A DNA stretch of 32,981 nt from Polluticaenibacter yanchengensis (GTDB taxonomy: Bacteria; Bacteroidota; Bacteroidia; Chitinophagales; Chitinophagaceae), in assembly GCA_027854065.1 (NCBI GenBank), contig JAQGEF010000038.1, forward strand, positions 1 to 32,981, read 5' to 3'. Below the pieces are notes generated by a model. That model was not told where the DNA came from, ran no database searches, and saw nothing but the letters and a program-made list of their open reading frames with translations. The first letter of the stretch is position 1. The number at the start of each line of letters is the position of its first letter. Positions 7,900 through 15,349 of the stretch are shown here, piece after piece. The translations under genes and the position numbers were made by a program.

Positions 7900-8394
7900 T
7901 CAATCAGGATTCCTTACCGATATAAAAGTCTCCACCTCCGCATTGTCCCCATCGTAATACTTCTTACCATGGATCGTGAAATCCGCATAATAGGCACGCT
8001 TCAGATTAAAAGCCTTGTCTTGCCAGATATCCAGCCACGTATTCACAACAGCCCCCGGCATCTTTCCCTTCGAAACAAATTTTTCGTAAGAAGCCGGCTC
8101 AATATTCAAACCAACAAATCCCTCCGGAATATTTTCAAGAGAATGCACTGCCAGACCAATAACCGTAGTGTACGGCCCCGTAAAGTCAGTCTCATAATCC
8201 GTATAAACAGCATAAATATCATCACTCACTTTACCAGGAATTTGATGCTGAATACCCTTCCCCCAAAACTCGCCCCATAAAGCCTCGATATCCCTGCCCG
8301 ACTGCCCGTTCGCATTCGTTGTTCTTACAGATATGCCAATAACGTAAAACTGCTCCAAAGTACAATTGTTCATTTTTATATTTTTTAATTTCAT
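7900..8394 (-). CDS. GyrI-like / effector-binding domain protein
   Basis: About 164 residues forming one GyrI-like small-molecule binding domain, as found at the C-terminus of AraC and MerR regulators and as stand-alone proteins in Bacteroidota. Diagnostic features are VIGISVRTTN at the first strand, IEALWGEFWGKGI in the helix, IYAVYTDYETDFTGPYTTVIGLAV with its conserved central strand, and AVVNTWLDIWQD before a final EVETFISV strand. There is no DNA-binding domain, so it may sequester ligands or modulate another regulator. The longest open frame starts at a TTG (8430); ATGs at 8394 and 8373 fit better, and 8394 is chosen. The ligand is unknown. Confidence 0.8.
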   Translation of the reverse strand: MKLKNIKMNNCTLEQFYVIGISVRTTNANGQSGRDIEALWGEFWGKGIQHQIPGKVSDDIYAVYTDYETDFTGPYTTVIGLAVHSLENIPEGFVGLNIEPASYEKFVSKGKMPGAVVNTWLDIWQDKAFNLKRAYYADFTIHGKKYYDGDNAEVETFISVRNPD

Positions 8395-8430
8395 AATACA
8401 CTCACTAATAGTTGTATGATGGATATCCAA

Positions 8431-8813
8431 TCAATGTCAAAAATTTTCATGGTCATCCATTTCACTAAAAGCAAACGTAGAACGGGAGTATGACAGCTAT
8501 ATGTCAGCAGTCTTATTATTCTTTCAAATTGCATTCACATTATCTTCAACACTCATTAAACCTGCAAATGCCACTACGTAAAACAACTATCAGCTCATCG
8601 TGAACAGGAACCTGACGGCATTCTTTGTCGTAAAAGACATCGCCGGAGTCACCATCAAAAGTAGAACATAGCCTGAGCAAAGTCCGGAAATCGCTTAGGC
8701 CGCTCATAGATTATATTGAACGATTGATGGGATGATTATAAGCAAATGTGATTGAGTCAGGTCTATTTTTTTAATGAAGGGTCCAAACATAAGCCCCTGT
8801 TTGGTTTGCTGCT
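8431..8813. other. Spacer of ~380 bp with one unrecognised 53-codon frame
   Basis: The stretch lies upstream of the GyrI-like gene and downstream of the serine hydrolase, both on the minus strand. The only frame of note is minus-strand 8707-8546, 53 codons from ATG (MSGLSDFRTLL... then VPVHDELIVVLRSG). Its composition looks coding-like but I recognise no family; it may be a remnant of a larger gene. No clear terminator hairpin or promoter with both boxes was seen. Confidence 0.4.
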
Positions 8814-10124
8814 TTAGTTCCTTTTTCTTTTATACGACTCTTTTACACCTGCTTTAGTTACAATTATACGGCTGTACGAACCTGATTTATCCTGGATAAA
8901 CTCAATCGTCCGCTCATTATTATCCGCGCGAAAAAATTTTGTTTCAGATTCAGGGATAAGTTCAGTTTCCATACTGTTATAAAATAGTTTGTTGTCCCTT
9001 GTCAGGATTTTAATATCGTTCTCGTAGTTGCCAACAAATTTATTGTAGCCCCTGGTATCAATTTTTACCGCCTGGTGTTTATAGGGAAGCTCCACGTCTT
9101 TCTCAAATAGAATGCCGCTTAATCCGTAAGCAATCAAATACGACAGCGATTCATTGTTGGATAAGACCGTAATAAAGATTTTATCTTCTGTGAAACGGTT
9201 AAAGGAGGTCATCGTTCCAAAAAAGCCGCCGTCATGAGCAATAAGTTGATGACCGTGATTGTAAAACGGGTTTATCAGGAACCCATAGCCATAACTATCT
9301 GCATTGTACGCGGTAAACATAATTTGCTTGCTTTTGGCAGATAAAATCGACGTTCCGTATAAAGCCTTGTCCCATGCAGCCAAATCTTCTACATTCGAAT
9401 AAATGCCATCATGACCTCTATTGATTTGCCAATTGATGTATGGATTATGAATAAAGCCGGTTTCGCTTCGCTGATACACACGTGCCTTATGTAAAACCAC
9501 GGTATTATTATCACTGACACCTGTGTTTTTCATTCCCACTTTTTTAAAAATGTTTTCATTTAGAAATCTTGCGTAACTGTCGCCTGATACTTGTTCGATG
9601 ATTTTGCCTAACAGGTAATAGCCGATATTACTGTAACCACTTCCTGTACCGGGAGAAAAAACATAAGGCATTCTTTTAATGGCAGCATAGGCCGAGTCTG
9701 CATGCATTGTCGACAATGCCAGCTCTTTAAAGCCCAATGCCTGGCCGGAAGAGTGTGATAATAGCATATGGATTGTCACACTGTCTGCTTTAGGAAAATC
9801 CGGATAGAATTGACTGAGCCTATCCGTCAGCGAGAGTTTCCCTTCTTCTACTAATATTAAAATAGCAGCCGCCGTAAATTGTTTTGTGACTGAAGCCAAT
9901 TGAAATTTAGTATCTGTGGTATTTTTTACATGCCATTCATAATCGGCAAAACCATAGCTTTGCTTTAGTAAAATACTATCATTTCTGGTAACCAGCACCA
10001 CACCACTAAAATCATTAACGTCCGCCTGAGCTTGCATGTAAGCAGCAAGTTTGTTTGCAGTATTATTTTGCCCAAAACTCCATGTTGAGAGACAAATAAA
10101 AATAAGAGTTTGAATTGTTTTCAT
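8814..10124 (-). CDS. Exported serine hydrolase, beta-lactamase class C family
   Basis: A 436-residue protein with a signal peptide (residues 1-19, cut near SFGQ). The penicillin-binding-protein-like fold motifs are visible: S78-V-T-K81 (nucleophile serine and base lysine), Y164-S-N166, and HDGG at 297-300 in place of the KTG box. After the catalytic domain (to about 345) a C-terminal domain of about 80 residues (VGNYENDIKILTRDNKLFYN...) resembles the lipocalin-like tail of many class C hydrolases. The family includes esterases, D-aminopeptidases and true beta-lactamases; the HxGG variant argues for a peptidase or esterase. Its start overlaps the MarR stop by 4 bases (ATGA), so the two form one operon and MarR probably controls it. 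Confidence 0.9.
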   Translation of the reverse strand: MKTIQTLIFICLSTWSFGQNNTANKLAAYMQAQADVNDFSGVVLVTRNDSILLKQSYGFADYEWHVKNTTDTKFQLASVTKQFTAAAILILVEEGKLSLTDRLSQFYPDFPKADSVTIHMLLSHSSGQALGFKELALSTMHADSAYAAIKRMPYVFSPGTGSGYSNIGYYLLGKIIEQVSGDSYARFLNENIFKKVGMKNTGVSDNNTVVLHKARVYQRSETGFIHNPYINWQINRGHDGIYSNVEDLAAWDKALYGTSILSAKSKQIMFTAYNADSYGYGFLINPFYNHGHQLIAHDGGFFGTMTSFNRFTEDKIFITVLSNNESLSYLIAYGLSGILFEKDVELPYKHQAVKIDTRGYNKFVGNYENDIKILTRDNKLFYNSMETELIPESETKFFRADNNERTIEFIQDKSGSYSRIIVTKAGVKESYKRKRN

Positions 10125-10561
10125 TTTGTTTCTTTACAATTTGACGTGATTTTAGATAGTAAGGAGTCCAACAGTCCAATTTCTTGTTGCGATAATCCTT
10201 GCAGTGCTGTTTGTCTATTCCCTTGTATTACTGGTTGTAAAAGTTGAATGGTCTCTTTTCCTTTAGCGGTGATTTCCAGGTTGAATTTTCTGCGGTCGGT
10301 ATCGTTCATATTCCTTTTCAGGTAGTCTTTCTTTACCATCAATTCGATGATCCGGGTAAGCGAAGCAGTATCTTTAAAAAGAAATTCGGCCATTTCTTTT
10401 TGGGAATACCCCGCATTGTCGTTGAGGAAAATAAGTAACAAACACTGATCTACAGTGATATCGCAAACCACATCACTTATATTTTTCTGAGACATTTTCC
10501 GGTATTCTTTAATCGTTTGCTCAACTTTATAAAGGACGCTTGTTTTTTGTTCTTTCTTCAT
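10121..10561 (-). CDS. MarR-family transcriptional regulator
   Basis: About 146 residues with a winged helix-turn-helix: recognition region YSQKEMAEFLFKDTASLTRIIELMVKKDYLKR followed by the wing NDTDRRKFNLEIT, where DxRR is the family hallmark. Dimerisation helices flank it at both ends. The longest open frame would start at a TTG (10597) and run through a palindrome, so the ATG at 10561 (MKKEQKTS) is the better start. The gene overlaps the serine hydrolase start by 4 bases. A 14-bp perfect palindrome 24-37 bases upstream is a plausible autoregulatory operator. The ligand is unknown. Confidence 0.9.
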   Translation of the reverse strand: MKKEQKTSVLYKVEQTIKEYRKMSQKNISDVVCDITVDQCLLLIFLNDNAGYSQKEMAEFLFKDTASLTRIIELMVKKDYLKRNMNDTDRRKFNLEITAKGKETIQLLQPVIQGNRQTALQGLSQQEIGLLDSLLSKITSNCKETK

Positions 10562-10584
10562 AGCTAATATTTGATACGAATATA

Positions 10585-10598
10585 ATTGATATATCAAT
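10585..10598. promoter_or_regulatory. Palindromic operator candidate for MarR
   Basis: ATTGATATATCAAT is a perfect 14-bp palindrome lying 24-37 bases upstream of the marR ATG, where a repressor would block the promoter. MarR dimers typically bind short AT-rich palindromes of this kind. No full TAnnTTTG box was seen next to it. Confidence 0.45.
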
Positions 10599-10758
10599 AA
10601 GAGTGAGTAAAAATAAAATCTTACAGGATTAGTCGGTAAAAGTGTATAGCAGGTAGAACGGGAGTAACGGAAATCACCGGATTTATCTTAACTTAAAATA
10701 AGCCTCACAGGAAACTAAATTTGAGCATTTAAAGAAACTGGTTCGTATTTTTCTATAC

Positions 10759-10766
10759 TATTTTTG
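10759..10766 (+). promoter_or_regulatory. Candidate -7 box for the YdeI-family gene
   Basis: TATTTTTG matches TAnnTTTG and ends 28 bases before the ATG at 10795. The nearest TTTG (10720) is too far upstream, so only the -7 element is supported. Confidence 0.4.
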
Positions 10767-10794
10767 TAGCATAAAAATAATTAAATACCGCCAC

Positions 10795-11376
10795 ATGAAT
10801 TTAGTCATAGAACAATTTTTCAATAACGCAAAGCAATGGAAAGAAGAATTTTATCTGCTCAGGAAAATCATTACAGAAAACAAGGATCTCCTGGAGACAT
10901 TCAAATGGATGCACCCCTGTTATACAATAGAGGGGAAAAACATTGTGCTCATTCACGGGTTCAAAGAATATTGCGCCATACTATTTCATAAAGGCGCATT
11001 AATAAAAGACAACAGCGGCCTTTTAATTCAACAAACCAAAAACGTACAGTCCGCAAGACAAATGCGCTTTACAAACACAGAGGAAATTATTAAGCAGGAA
11101 TCCTTAATCAAAGAATATATTAGCCAGGCAATAGACATAGAAAAGTCAGGACAAAAAGTAGCAATGAAACAAGTGTCCGATTATACCATCCCCGAAACCT
11201 TCCTTCAGCTCCTTAATCAAGATGAAGCATTCAAAAAAGCATTCTATGCCTTAACACCCGGGCGTCAAAAAGGCTATTTGTTTTATTTCAACCAGGCGAA
11301 GCAAGCCAAAACACAAAAAACGAGGATTGAAAAATACTACAGCCATATTCTGGATGGAAAAGGAATCAATGACTAA
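10795..11376 (+). CDS. YdeI/OmpD-associated family protein (DUF1801-type)
   Basis: A 193-residue cytosolic protein. The N-terminal half (about 12-115) is a DUF1801-like domain: LRKIITENKDLLETFKWMHPCYTIEGKNIVLIHGFKEYCAILFHKG as successive elements, then ARQMRFTNTEEI. The C-terminal part (about 140-188) is the OmdA/YdeI alpha-helical tail, with LNQDEAFKKAFYALTPGRQKGYLFYFNQAK and the conserved ALTPGRQ(K/R) helix turn. The fold resembles frataxin- and YdhG-like proteins. E. coli YdeI has been linked to antimicrobial-peptide resistance, but the biochemical role of the family is unclear. It is a single-gene unit between divergent marR and the heme locus. Confidence 0.88.
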   Translation: MNLVIEQFFNNAKQWKEEFYLLRKIITENKDLLETFKWMHPCYTIEGKNIVLIHGFKEYCAILFHKGALIKDNSGLLIQQTKNVQSARQMRFTNTEEIIKQESLIKEYISQAIDIEKSGQKVAMKQVSDYTIPETFLQLLNQDEAFKKAFYALTPGRQKGYLFYFNQAKQAKTQKTRIEKYYSHILDGKGIND

Positions 11377-11522
11377 AAAACAGTGATCAAAACAAAATTC
11401 CAAATCATTCGTTCTTTTTTCTACAGATCATAATTTTTCCCGATTGCGAAAGTCAATTTCCCAATCCAATAAATGACATTACTATGACAATAGCACCTTT
11501 GTAAAAAAATAAAGGATAAATT

Positions 11523-12434
11523 ATGCGCAAGGTTATTGCTAATTCATTATTAATGTTGCTACCTGTAGCAGGTGTTTTCGCCCAAAAAGCAGAAGAAACA
11601 AAAGCAATTGATAAACTATGTGGTTGTTTTGAAATTGAGTTCAAGTATTATGAAACTTTTGCAAAAGACAGCAGTTTCAGGTTATCTAAGCCATATAAAG
11701 AACATGCCGTTGAGTGGGTAGAAGTAGTAGAAAAGAAACCAGGCAAAATAGCTTTACAACATTTATTAGCCATCGGCGATAAAATGGTGATCAAACATTG
11801 GAGAGAAGATTGGGAATTTGAAAAAACATCTAACTTACAATATGTATTACCGAATGAATGGAAAAAGGTAAATTATAAAAAAGAAGACGTCAAAAATACC
11901 TGGTCTCAAAGCGTATATGAAGTAGATGACGCCCCACGTTATTTCGGTTTCAGCCAGTGGATAAAAAACAATGGCAAATACTATTGGGAAAATACATCCG
12001 ATGCGCCGTTACCAAGACGTGAGTACACAGTAAGAACTGACTATAACGTTTTAAGACGTGGTAACACCATCGTACTGACAGATTCCGGTTATGTACACGA
12101 GCAGGATAACATTAAAATTGTAAGAGAAGCCGGCAAACCGGACAATGCAGTCTCCGAAGAAAAAGGTTACAACATTTACAAAAAAGTAGATGACAGCAAA
12201 TGTAAAATTGCCAAAGACTGGTGGAATGAAAATAAAGCATTCTGGAATGCGGTAAAACAAGCATGGGACCTGGCAATTGCAGAAACGGACTACATGAAAT
12301 TGAAAAAAGTGGTGGACAAAAAAAGCTTAAGCAAACATTTCGAAGATCTGAAAAAAGCAGGTGTAACAGATGTTAACCAGATAAAAGCAACCATTAAAAG
12401 TTTTATTGGTAACGAAGCCACTGCTTCTAACTAA
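11523..12434 (+). CDS. DUF6607-type exported protein of the heme locus
   Basis: A 303-residue protein with a signal peptide (cut after GVFAQ near residue 21). The mature N-terminus has the CGCFE(I/V)EF motif, then YETFAKDSSF, HAVEWVEV, IALQHLLAI and VIKHWREDWEFE, and later WTQ-like segments (TWSQSVYEVDDAPRYFG), which I recognise as the Bacteroidota DUF6607 family. Known members often sit next to HmuY and TonB heme-receptor genes, as here (hmuY starts about 2.9 kb downstream). Function is undetermined; the conserved histidines and tryptophans in QHLL...KHW could contact heme, but that is inference. A terminator follows the stop, so read-through into the next gene may be limited. Confidence 0.82.
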   Translation: MRKVIANSLLMLLPVAGVFAQKAEETKAIDKLCGCFEIEFKYYETFAKDSSFRLSKPYKEHAVEWVEVVEKKPGKIALQHLLAIGDKMVIKHWREDWEFEKTSNLQYVLPNEWKKVNYKKEDVKNTWSQSVYEVDDAPRYFGFSQWIKNNGKYYWENTSDAPLPRREYTVRTDYNVLRRGNTIVLTDSGYVHEQDNIKIVREAGKPDNAVSEEKGYNIYKKVDDSKCKIAKDWWNENKAFWNAVKQAWDLAIAETDYMKLKKVVDKKSLSKHFEDLKKAGVTDVNQIKATIKSFIGNEATASN

Positions 12435-12469
12435 TAACAAACATATTCAATACTGAATACATAACATAC

Positions 12470-12508
12470 AAAGAACCGTCATTATTATATGAACGGTTCT
12501 TTGCTTTT
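12470..12508 (+). terminator. Terminator or attenuator between DUF6607 and the CxxCH lipoprotein gene
   Basis: A 10-bp stem AAAGAACCGT (12470-12479) pairs with ACGGTTCTTT (12493-12502), and the following sequence is TTGCTTTT. It lies only 18 bases before the next ATG (12520), so it may tune expression along the locus rather than end it. Confidence 0.75.
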
Positions 12509-12519
12509 AATTCTTAAAT

Positions 12520-12933
12520 ATGAAAATATCAACCACCATCATATTTATCTGCAGCTTCATATTTATAATTGCAGCCTGCAGTCAGTCAAAAAAGCAGGTA
12601 ACCACCCCAACGGACAATAAGGTTTTAACAAAAAGGACGAATGATACCATTACCCTGGCAGTAAATACCGACACTTTAAATAATATACATAAAATATCCT
12701 ATACAAAAGACGTAAGGCCATTGGTAATGGAGTATTGCGGTCCATGTCATACAGGAGGCAGAAACAGCGATCTGCATGTGTACGAAGAATGTAAAGAAAT
12801 GAATGATGATAATATTATCAGGATGAGACTACCTGTTGATGACAGTGAATTCATGCCGGTAAGAAGAGCACCGTTATCAGATTCATTGATCAATATTTTT
12901 GTACAATGGGGAAAAGACGGCTACCTGAAATAA
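12520..12933 (+). CDS. Small CxxCH heme-binding lipoprotein
   Basis: A 137-residue lipoprotein: hydrophobic leader with lipobox IIAAC, lipidated at C20, then a Ser/Thr-rich linker to about residue 55. The C-terminal domain starts ISYTKDVRPLVMEYCGPCHTGG with a c-type heme attachment site C73-G-P-C76-H77. It ends with SEFMPVRRAPLSDSLINIFVQWGKDGY, matching the cytochrome-c-like pattern in which a Met (here M112) can be the second axial ligand before the final helix. A mono-heme c-type domain facing the periplasm or cell surface is expected. Its place between DUF6607 and the heme receptor suggests an accessory in heme uptake or sensing; this is inference. Confidence 0.8.
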   Translation: MKISTTIIFICSFIFIIAACSQSKKQVTTPTDNKVLTKRTNDTITLAVNTDTLNNIHKISYTKDVRPLVMEYCGPCHTGGRNSDLHVYEECKEMNDDNIIRMRLPVDDSEFMPVRRAPLSDSLINIFVQWGKDGYLK

Positions 12934-12960
12934 ACGTTGAAAAATGATACAATGCTGAAA

Positions 12961-13037
12961 GGCTCCGGGATACAGCGGGCGGCGAGGCACGAGCCGGCCA
13001 TGCATCTGTATAGAACAAATAACAAAATACGCCGGAA
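12961..13037. repeat. REP-like element, copy 3 (degenerate)
   Basis: The left half GGCTCCGGGATACAGCGGG plus CGGCGAGGCACGAGCCGGCC matches the other copies well; the middle is replaced by AT-rich sequence, and the right end is AAAATACGCCGGAAC. It sits in the 300-bp spacer between the CxxCH lipoprotein gene and the TonB receptor gene. Confidence 0.6.
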
Positions 13038-13146
13038 CACATAAACCGGAATAATGTGCATGGCGATACCCCGCAGTAGCCTGTACCAACGCTTAATAGT
13101 ACTATAAAAAACAATAGCCCCAAATTAAAAAAAATAAAAATTTCGC

Positions 13147-13177
13147 ATTGCGTAAATGCGTTTACCGATTGCGTAAA
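13147..13177. promoter_or_regulatory. Direct-repeat operator candidate upstream of the heme receptor
   Basis: Two identical decamers ATTGCGTAAA at 13147-13156 and 13168-13177 are exactly 21 bp apart, two helical turns. The first is embedded in alternative hairpins (CGCATT/AATGCG and GTAAA/TTTAC). They lie 58-88 bases upstream of the ATG at 13235. A weak promoter-like TTTG at 13210-13213 follows. This fits a regulator binding one face of the DNA, but the regulator is not identified. Confidence 0.45.
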
Positions 13178-13234
13178 ACCCTTGCCTGTATTAAGTTGTA
13201 ACATTGCACTTTGAATTTAATCTACAAGTTTCAA

Positions 13235-15316
13235 ATGCGACTAAATATACTTTTAGGGGTTATCTTAACCACTTCACTGCAACCTGCTTTTGCACAAAAT
13301 GAGAGTAAAAAAGACACTACAAGCCAACTGGAAAATGTAGTGGTAACGGGGCAGTTAACACCGCAACAACTAAGTAAATCTGTTTATAAAGTAAGGACCA
13401 TTTCTCAAACACAAATAAAGCAAAGAGGCGCCACAGATATTATGGGCGTGCTTAATAACGAGATTGGAATTCGTTTTGATACCGATTATACTTTAGGCGA
13501 AACAGATGTTCAGCTCATGGGTATGAGCGGACAAAATGTGAAAATATTATTTGATGGTATTCCCATTGTGGACAGAGGCTCTACTAAACAGAGCTTAAGC
13601 CAGATTGATATTAACCAGGTGGAGCGTATTGAAATAGTAGAAGGGCCTATGAGCGTGATGTACGGTACTGATGCACTTGCCGGTGTTATTAATATCATCA
13701 CCAAGAAAAACATCTTCAATAAAACCTTACAGGTATCTGCCAGGGTTCATGAAGAATCAATGGGCAGCAGCTATAACCTGTTTAATAAAAGTGGGATTCA
13801 CAACCAGAATCTCAGCCTGAATTACCAGCAAAATAAATTCAATATTACAGCAGGGTTTACAAGAAACTTTATGGGTGGCTGGCAAGGTATAGATACCGGC
13901 CGTGCCAATGAATGGAAACCAAAAGAACAATACATTGCCAACGCCGGCATTGGTTATATGACCAGCAAACTGAACCTCTGGTACAAATTAAATTTCCTGA
14001 ATGAAAACATTATCACATACGGGAATGATTTAAACGGTTCGTTAAAAGCAACTGACGTTGAATTCATTACAGACAGGTACAATCACCAGGTACAGGCTGA
14101 ATTAAAAGGCAATAAAAAATTCAATGCCACATTATCCGGTTCTTTCCAGGATTATAACAGGAGAACAAAAACTACCGATATTGACTTACGTACAGGCAGG
14201 AAAACGTTAAATATTACCCAGGCAGGTGGCCAGGATTTATCCAGCTTCACCATGCTTTTTGCAAGAGGTGTAGTCAACTATCTTGCCAGTGAAAAAATAA
14301 AATTCCAGGGCGGCTTCGAGGTAAAATCGGATAATACTACCGGAGAAAGAATTAGTGCTAATGATGGTATCCAGGATTATGCTTTGTTTATTTCTGCAGA
14401 GTATTTACCAACCTCCGGAATACAGATCCGTCCGGGTGTCCGCTTCATCAAAAACTCTGTGTATGATGCACCACCGGCCATTCCATCCATCAACGCAAAA
14501 TTCAATATTACAAAAGACTTAGACTTCAGAGCTTCTTATGCAAAAGGGTTCAGAGCTCCTGCCCTTCGCGAATTGTTCCTTAGCTTCTTTGATGCCAACC
14601 ATTCCATAGCCGGCAATCCAAATTTAAAATCCGAGTTTTCTGATAGTTACAACGGCTCATTTACCTGGCAAAAATCATTCAGCAAAGATGTCCGCTTTTC
14701 CAGCTCAGCGTCAGGTTTCTACAACAGGTTTAAAAACCTGATTACAATGGCCAGTGCAGGAGATCCGAATAATCCGAACCTGTACACTTACGCCAATATA
14801 GGCTTGTCTAAATCCACCGGTTACAGTATAGAAAATAAATTAGACCTTAAAAAACTGACAGCAACCTTAGCGTTTGCCAATATCGGCCGCTTTAACAGCC
14901 TTTCAGAAAGTCAGACATATAAAGACCTCAGAACTTTTAACTGGTCTCCTGAATTGAGCTCAAATATCAGTTACACATTTACAAAAACAGATACGCGCTT
15001 AAACCTGTTTTACAAATACACGGCAAAAACACCATCATTCCAGGTTGTAACAGATGCCAATACAGGACAATCAAGTGTCATTGAAGTTTTCCAGGACAAC
15101 TGGCATTGGATGGACTTCACAGTCAATCAAAAACTGTATAAAAAATTGTATGTACTGGCAGGTGTTAAAAATGTATTTGACATCGTAAGGATCAATAATT
15201 CCGCACAGGCATCCGGCGGTGCACACAGTTCAGGCGGTGGCGCTATCCTTAAAGGTACCGGCCGTTCTTACTTTGTATCCTTACTATTCGACTGGAGCTA
15301 CAAAACAAAAAAGTAA
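13235..15316 (+). CDS. TonB-dependent heme receptor (HmuR-like)
   Basis: A 693-residue outer-membrane receptor. The longest open frame starts at a TTG (13211); the ATG at 13235 gives a clean signal peptide (MRLNILLGVILTTSLQPAFA). The plug domain is at about 28-158, with DVQLMGMSGQNVKILFDGIPI and VERIEIVEGPMSVMYGTDALAGVINIITKK. The beta-barrel follows and ends with a typical aromatic strand (SYFVSLLFDWSY). Heme-receptor hallmarks are present: FRAP at 439-442 and NPNL at 461-464 with a histidine between them (H456), the arrangement known from HemR/HmuR-type proteins. It should move heme across the outer membrane using TonB energy. The next gene is HmuY, 34 bases downstream, so the two form one unit. 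Confidence 0.9.
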   Translation: MRLNILLGVILTTSLQPAFAQNESKKDTTSQLENVVVTGQLTPQQLSKSVYKVRTISQTQIKQRGATDIMGVLNNEIGIRFDTDYTLGETDVQLMGMSGQNVKILFDGIPIVDRGSTKQSLSQIDINQVERIEIVEGPMSVMYGTDALAGVINIITKKNIFNKTLQVSARVHEESMGSSYNLFNKSGIHNQNLSLNYQQNKFNITAGFTRNFMGGWQGIDTGRANEWKPKEQYIANAGIGYMTSKLNLWYKLNFLNENIITYGNDLNGSLKATDVEFITDRYNHQVQAELKGNKKFNATLSGSFQDYNRRTKTTDIDLRTGRKTLNITQAGGQDLSSFTMLFARGVVNYLASEKIKFQGGFEVKSDNTTGERISANDGIQDYALFISAEYLPTSGIQIRPGVRFIKNSVYDAPPAIPSINAKFNITKDLDFRASYAKGFRAPALRELFLSFFDANHSIAGNPNLKSEFSDSYNGSFTWQKSFSKDVRFSSSASGFYNRFKNLITMASAGDPNNPNLYTYANIGLSKSTGYSIENKLDLKKLTATLAFANIGRFNSLSESQTYKDLRTFNWSPELSSNISYTFTKTDTRLNLFYKYTAKTPSFQVVTDANTGQSSVIEVFQDNWHWMDFTVNQKLYKKLYVLAGVKNVFDIVRINNSAQASGGAHSSGGGAILKGTGRSYFVSLLFDWSYKTKK

Positions 15317-15349
15317 ATCATAACCATATCATATAAAAATTAAAAGATC

